From the NCBI GenBank assembly GCA_030452775.1, contig JAKDLQ010000025.1:1-15312 (forward strand): a stretch of DNA of 15,312 nucleotides, given 5' to 3'. Every line of letters begins with the position of its first letter. Position 1 is the stretch's first letter. This DNA is from Micrococcales bacterium. Its GTDB lineage: Bacteria; Actinomycetota; Actinomycetes; Actinomycetales; Dermatophilaceae. The position numbers and the translations under genes are program-made. Shown here in pieces: positions 11,635 through 15,312 of the stretch. The notes under the pieces are model-generated. The model did no database searches. It saw only the letters and a list, made by a program, of their open reading frames with translations, and had not been told where the DNA came from.

Positions 11635-14600
11635 GGCGCCCCTCCGGCGCACCACCCACGAAGCCCAATGCCCTGGAGTGGTCCTGCAAGGAGGTGACCC
11701 GGATCTCCTCGGTGAGGCTGGCCTCGATCCCGAGGACAGCGGCGGCCAAGGTCGCGATCGTCGTCACGATGGGCTTGTCGGCGCTGGTCGTCGCCGCCCG
11801 GATCGCGTAGCCGTCGATCCGCGCGTCCTGGCCGGACGGCGTGTTGACGACCATCTGGACGCTCCCGGCGAGGATGAGGTCCACGATCGAGCTCTCCTCG
11901 GGCGCGTCGCGCTCGCCGCGCTCGGTGATCTTGCGCACGACGGTGGCTTCCACCCCGTTGCGCTTGAGCACTCCGGCCGTCCCGCTTGTCGCCAGGATCG
12001 TGAAGCCGAGGTCGGCGAGCCGCTTCACCGGGAAGAGCATCGCCCGCTTGTCCCGGTTGGCGACGGACACGAAGACCGCCCCCTCCTTCGGCAGCGGGAA
12101 GCCACCGGCCTGTTGGGTCTTGGAGAAGGCCGAACCGAAGTCCCTGTCGATGCCCATGACCTCCCCGGTCGAGCGCATCTCGGGGCCGAGGAGCGAGTCG
12201 ACTGCGACCCCCTCCTTGGTGCGGAAGCGCTTGAAGGGCAGGACCGCCTCCTTGCACGAGACCGGCGAGCCCGGCGGCATCGTCCCGCCGTCTCCCGTCG
12301 CGGGCAGCACCCCCTCGCGGCGCAGTTGGGCGATGGTGGCTCCGAGCATCACCCGGGCGGCGGCCTTGGCGATGGGCACGCCGGTCGCCTTGGCGACGAA
12401 GGGGACGGTGCGCGATGCCCTCGGATTCGCCTCGATGACGTAGAGGATGTCCTGGGCGAGCGCGAACTGGACGTTCATCAGCCCGCGGACCCCGATCCCC
12501 TCGGCCAGTTTGCGCGTCGCGACCCGGACCCGGTCGAGCTCGCCGTCGCCGAGTGTCGCGGGGGGCAGGGTGCAGGCGCTGTCGCCCGAGTGGATGCCCG
12601 CCTCCTCCACGTGCTCCATGATCCCACCGACGTAGAGGTCCTCGCCGTCGAAGAGGGCATCGACGTCGAGCTCTATGGCGTCATCGAGGAACCGGTCGAT
12701 GAGGATCGGGTGCTCCGGCGAGGCCTGGGTCGCGCGTTCGACATAGGTGACGAGGGTGTCGTCGTCGTAGACGATGACCATGCCGCGCCCACCGAGCACG
12801 TAGGACGGGCGGACGAGGACGGGGTAGCCGATGTCGCGGGCGATGACGAGAGCCTCGTCCGCGCTGACGGCGATGCCGTGCTTGGGTGCGATGAGGCCGG
12901 CCCTGGCCAGCACCTGGCCGAAGGCGCCGCGGTCCTCGGCGAGGTGGATGGCAGCCGGCGATGTGCCGACCAGGGGCACCCCCTCGTCCTCCAGCGCCTG
13001 GGCCAGCCCGAGCGGGGTCTGACCCCCGAGCTGCACGATGATTCCGGCGACCGGGCCGGCCTGGGTCTCGGCGTGGATCACCTCGAGGACGTCCTCGAGC
13101 GTCAGCGGCTCGAAGTAGAGGCGGCTGCTCGTGTCGTAGTCCGTCGACACCGTCTCGGGATTGCAGTTGATCATCACCGTGTCGAAGCCCTGCTCCCGCA
13201 GGGAGAGCGACGCGTGCACGCAGGAGTAGTCGAACTCGACGCCCTGCCCGATGCGGTTGGGCCCGGATCCGAGGATGATCACCGCGGGGCGCTCCCGCGG
13301 GGCCACCTCGGTCTCCTCGTCGTAGGAGGAGTAGTGGTAGGGGGTGGTGGCAGCGAACTCTGCAGCACAGGTGTCGACGGTCTTGAAGACCGGACGCACC
13401 CCGAGCGCGTGGCGGACCCCGCGGACGACGCTCTGTGGCATACGGCGCAGCGCTGCGATCTGCTCGTCGCTGAAGCCGTGACGTTTCACCTCGCGGAGCA
13501 GGTCGGGCGTCAGCATCGGTGCCGCGGCGAGATCCTCGGCCACCTCGTTGATCAGCTGGATCTGGTCGAGGAACCACGGGTCGATCCCGGTGGCCTCGTG
13601 CACCTCTGCGACCGGGCACCCCCCACGCAGCGCTTGCTGGACGAGGACGAGTCGGCCGTCGGTCGGGATCCTCGCATCCTCGAGCAGCCGCCCCGCGTGC
13701 GCCCGGGTGACCTCACCGTCCCAGTGGAAGGAAGCGCCCTTCTTCTCGAGGGAGCGCAGCGCCTTCTGCAGCGCTTCGGTGAAGTTGCGGCCGATGGCCA
13801 TCGCCTCCCCGACCGACTTCATCGTCGTGGTGAGGGTCGGGTCGGCCGCCGGGAACTTCTCGAAGGCGAAACGCGGCACCTTGACGACGACGTAGTCGAG
13901 GGTCGGCTCGAAGCTCGCCGGTGTCTCCCGGGTGATGTCGTTGGGGACCTCATCGAGGGTGTAGCCGATGGCCATCTTCGCCGCGATCTTGGCGATCGGG
14001 AAGCCGGTGGCCTTGGAGGCCAGGGCGCTCGAGCGCGAGACCCGCGGGTTCATCTCGATGACGATGACCTTGCCGTCGGCGGGACTGACGGCGAACTGGA
14101 TGTTGCAGCCGCCGGTGTCGACCCCGACCTCACGGATGACCGCGATGCCGATGTCCCGCAGCCGCTGGTACTCGCGGTCCGTCAGCGTGAGGGCCGGGGC
14201 AACGGTGATCGAGTCGCCGGTGTGCACACCCATCGGGTCGAGGTTCTCGATGGAGCAGACGACCACGACGTTGTCGGCGTGATCGCGCATGATCTCCAGC
14301 TCGTACTCCTTCCACCCGATGATCGACTCCTCGAGGAGCACCTCGGTCGTCGGGGAGTACTGGAGGCCCTGGCCGGCGATCCGGCGCAGGTCTGCCTCGT
14401 CGTAGGCGAAGCCGGAGCCGAGGCCGCCCATCGTGAAGGACGGGCGGACCACGACCGGGTAGCTCAGCTCCTTCGCCGCCGCGATGCACTCGTCCATCGT
14501 GCGGCAGGTGACCGACCGGGCCGACTCGGCGCCGCACCGCTGGACGACACCCTTGAACTTCTCGCGGTCCTCGCCGAGCTGGATCGCCTCGACGCTGGCC

Positions 14601-14950
14601 CCGATGAGCGGGCAGTCGTACTTCTCCAGCACCCCGGCGTCGTGCAGGGCGATCGCACAGTTGAGTGCGGTCTGCCCGCCCAGCGTGGCCAGCACGGCGT
14701 CCGGGCGCTCCTTGGCGATGATCGCCTCGACGACCTCTGGCGTGATCGGCTCGACGTAGGTCGCGTCCGCCATCTCCGGGTCGGTCATGATCGTGGCCGG
14801 GTTGCTGTTGACGAGAATGACGCGGATACCCTCCTCGCGCAGCACCCGGCACGCCTGGGTGCCGGAGTAGTCGAACTCACAGGCCTGCCCGATGACGATC
14901 GGGCCGGAGCCGATGACCAGGACGCTCGCTAGGTCGGTGCGTTTGGGCAT
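11627..14950 (-). CDS. carB: Carbamoyl-phosphate synthase large chain
   Basis: Makes carbamoyl phosphate from bicarbonate, ammonia (channelled from CarA) and two ATP, for pyrimidines and arginine. The 1107-residue product shows the expected internal duplication. First half: IGSGPIVIGQACEFDYSGTQ (13-32), ATP-grasp loop RPSFTMGGLGSGF (169-181), EMNPRVSRSSALASKATG (299-316). An oligomerisation region (about 400-550) follows. Second half: LGSGPNRIGQGVEFDYS (560-576), RPSYVLGGRGM (714-724), EANPRASRTVPFVAKATG (840-857). The C-terminal allosteric (MGS-like) domain starts near 950 with ILATSGTAGVLKRNG (985-999) and VNTPSG (1035-1040). All motifs look intact. The ATG overlaps the carA stop by one base (TGATG), with GAGGAAG upstream; the end overlaps pyrF. 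Confidence 0.98.
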   Translation of the reverse strand: MPKRTDLASVLVIGSGPIVIGQACEFDYSGTQACRVLREEGIRVILVNSNPATIMTDPEMADATYVEPITPEVVEAIIAKERPDAVLATLGGQTALNCAIALHDAGVLEKYDCPLIGASVEAIQLGEDREKFKGVVQRCGAESARSVTCRTMDECIAAAKELSYPVVVRPSFTMGGLGSGFAYDEADLRRIAGQGLQYSPTTEVLLEESIIGWKEYELEIMRDHADNVVVVCSIENLDPMGVHTGDSITVAPALTLTDREYQRLRDIGIAVIREVGVDTGGCNIQFAVSPADGKVIVIEMNPRVSRSSALASKATGFPIAKIAAKMAIGYTLDEVPNDITRETPASFEPTLDYVVVKVPRFAFEKFPAADPTLTTTMKSVGEAMAIGRNFTEALQKALRSLEKKGASFHWDGEVTRAHAGRLLEDARIPTDGRLVLVQQALRGGCPVAEVHEATGIDPWFLDQIQLINEVAEDLAAAPMLTPDLLREVKRHGFSDEQIAALRRMPQSVVRGVRHALGVRPVFKTVDTCAAEFAATTPYHYSSYDEETEVAPRERPAVIILGSGPNRIGQGVEFDYSCVHASLSLREQGFDTVMINCNPETVSTDYDTSSRLYFEPLTLEDVLEVIHAETQAGPVAGIIVQLGGQTPLGLAQALEDEGVPLVGTSPAAIHLAEDRGAFGQVLARAGLIAPKHGIAVSADEALVIARDIGYPVLVRPSYVLGGRGMVIVYDDDTLVTYVERATQASPEHPILIDRFLDDAIELDVDALFDGEDLYVGGIMEHVEEAGIHSGDSACTLPPATLGDGELDRVRVATRKLAEGIGVRGLMNVQFALAQDILYVIEANPRASRTVPFVAKATGVPIAKAAARVMLGATIAQLRREGVLPATGDGGTMPPGSPVSCKEAVLPFKRFRTKEGVAVDSLLGPEMRSTGEVMGIDRDFGSAFSKTQQAGGFPLPKEGAVFVSVANRDKRAMLFPVKRLADLGFTILATSGTAGVLKRNGVEATVVRKITERGERDAPEESSIVDLILAGSVQMVVNTPSGQDARIDGYAIRAATTSADKPIVTTIATLAAAVLGIEASLTEEIRVTSLQDHSRALGFVGGAPEGRRE

Positions 14951-15312
14951 CAGGCGCTGACTTCCTCGTCGTCGTGGAGTGGGTGTGGACGGCGCATCAG
15001 CTGCACGAAACGGTCGAAGAGCTGTGACGCGTCGTGCGGGCCGGCCGCCGCCTCCGGGTGGAACTGGACCGAATACGCGGGCACCTCAAGGCATTCCAGC
15101 CCCTCGACGACGTCGTCGTTGAGGCACACGTAGGAGACCCGAACCCGGCCGTAGGGCGTGTTGCTGTCCCGGTCCAAGGGCGCATCGACGGCGAAGCCAT
15201 GGTTGTGGGCCGTCACTCCTACCGCGCCGGTGGTCCGGTCGAGCACGGGCAGGTTGATGCCGCGGTGGCCGTACTTCAGCTTGTAGGTGCCGAAGCCGAG
15301 AGCCCGGCCGAG
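14950..15312 (-). CDS. carA: Carbamoyl-phosphate synthase small chain, C-terminal part (runs off the right edge)
   Basis: Last 120 residues of the glutaminase subunit, which releases ammonia from glutamine and passes it to CarB. The fragment is the class I amidotransferase domain just after the nucleophile elbow: LGRALGFGTYKLKYGHRG, then VTAHNHGFAVDAP, then SVQFHPEAAAGPHDASQLFD. The last motif supplies the His and Glu of the catalytic triad (FHPEA); the cysteine lies beyond the window. The frame is open to the right edge, and the TGA shares a base with the carB ATG. Confidence 0.96.
   Translation of the reverse strand, partial: LGRALGFGTYKLKYGHRGINLPVLDRTTGAVGVTAHNHGFAVDAPLDRDSNTPYGRVRVSYVCLNDDVVEGLECLEVPAYSVQFHPEAAAGPHDASQLFDRFVQLMRRPHPLHDDEEVSA

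Noticed and set aside
11552..14932. Plus-strand open frame of 1126 codons opposite carB
   Set aside because: It mirrors carB almost exactly, has Asp/Gly/Arg-rich composition typical of the antisense of GC-rich genes, and shows no domain; carB is unmistakable on the other strand.

Overview
The window is high-GC DNA, densely packed, with every recognisable gene on the minus strand. It starts often with GTG, and shows the housekeeping order carA-carB-pyrF / mihF-gmk-rpoZ-coaBC-metK-priA / fmt-rsmB. Together with a mycobacterial-type integration host factor (mIHF), a PriA with degenerate helicase motifs and a trans-acting enoyl-reductase-like protein, this points firmly to an actinobacterium. A relative of the Micrococcales is my guess, but the family cannot be fixed from sequence reading alone.

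Layout in the direction of transcription (right to left). 15312-10759: the end of the pyrimidine cluster, with the C-terminal part of carA, complete carB and pyrF joined by 1-nt and 8-nt overlaps, so they form one translationally coupled unit for carbamoyl phosphate synthesis and the last step to UMP. 10758-10616: a gap with a good promoter candidate (TTGCCA, 18 bp, TAGGTT). 10615-6799: mihF and gmk (4-nt overlap), rpoZ, coaBC (7-nt gap) and metK, which link chromosome architecture, GDP supply, RNA polymerase assembly, coenzyme A and S-adenosylmethionine. 6746-4647: priA. 4650-4546: a probable small gene for a 34-residue acidic repeat peptide, joined by 4-nt overlaps to priA and to the next gene. 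4549-3212: a Rossmann-fold trans-acting enoyl-reductase/saccharopine-dehydrogenase-like protein. 3211-2964: a gap rich in palindromic repeats. 2963-1964: a 16-codon ORF resembling the N-terminus of peptide deformylase, followed one base later by fmt. 1971-454: rsmB. 276-1: the start of a CpaF/TadA-type secretion ATPase, behind its own 177-bp upstream region.

Most of the window is conserved core genome. The unusual part is the stretch 2.9-6.8 kb, where four tandem or palindromic repeat arrays, nearly all with periods divisible by three, surround or lie inside the priA / small ORF / enoyl-reductase-like / fmt block. That stretch also holds the possible deformylase relic and the coupled acidic small ORF. 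I see no CRISPR array, phage, insertion sequence, tRNA or rRNA. I found no convincing new multi-gene system; the most novel candidates are the small acidic ORF and the deformylase-like leader of fmt.
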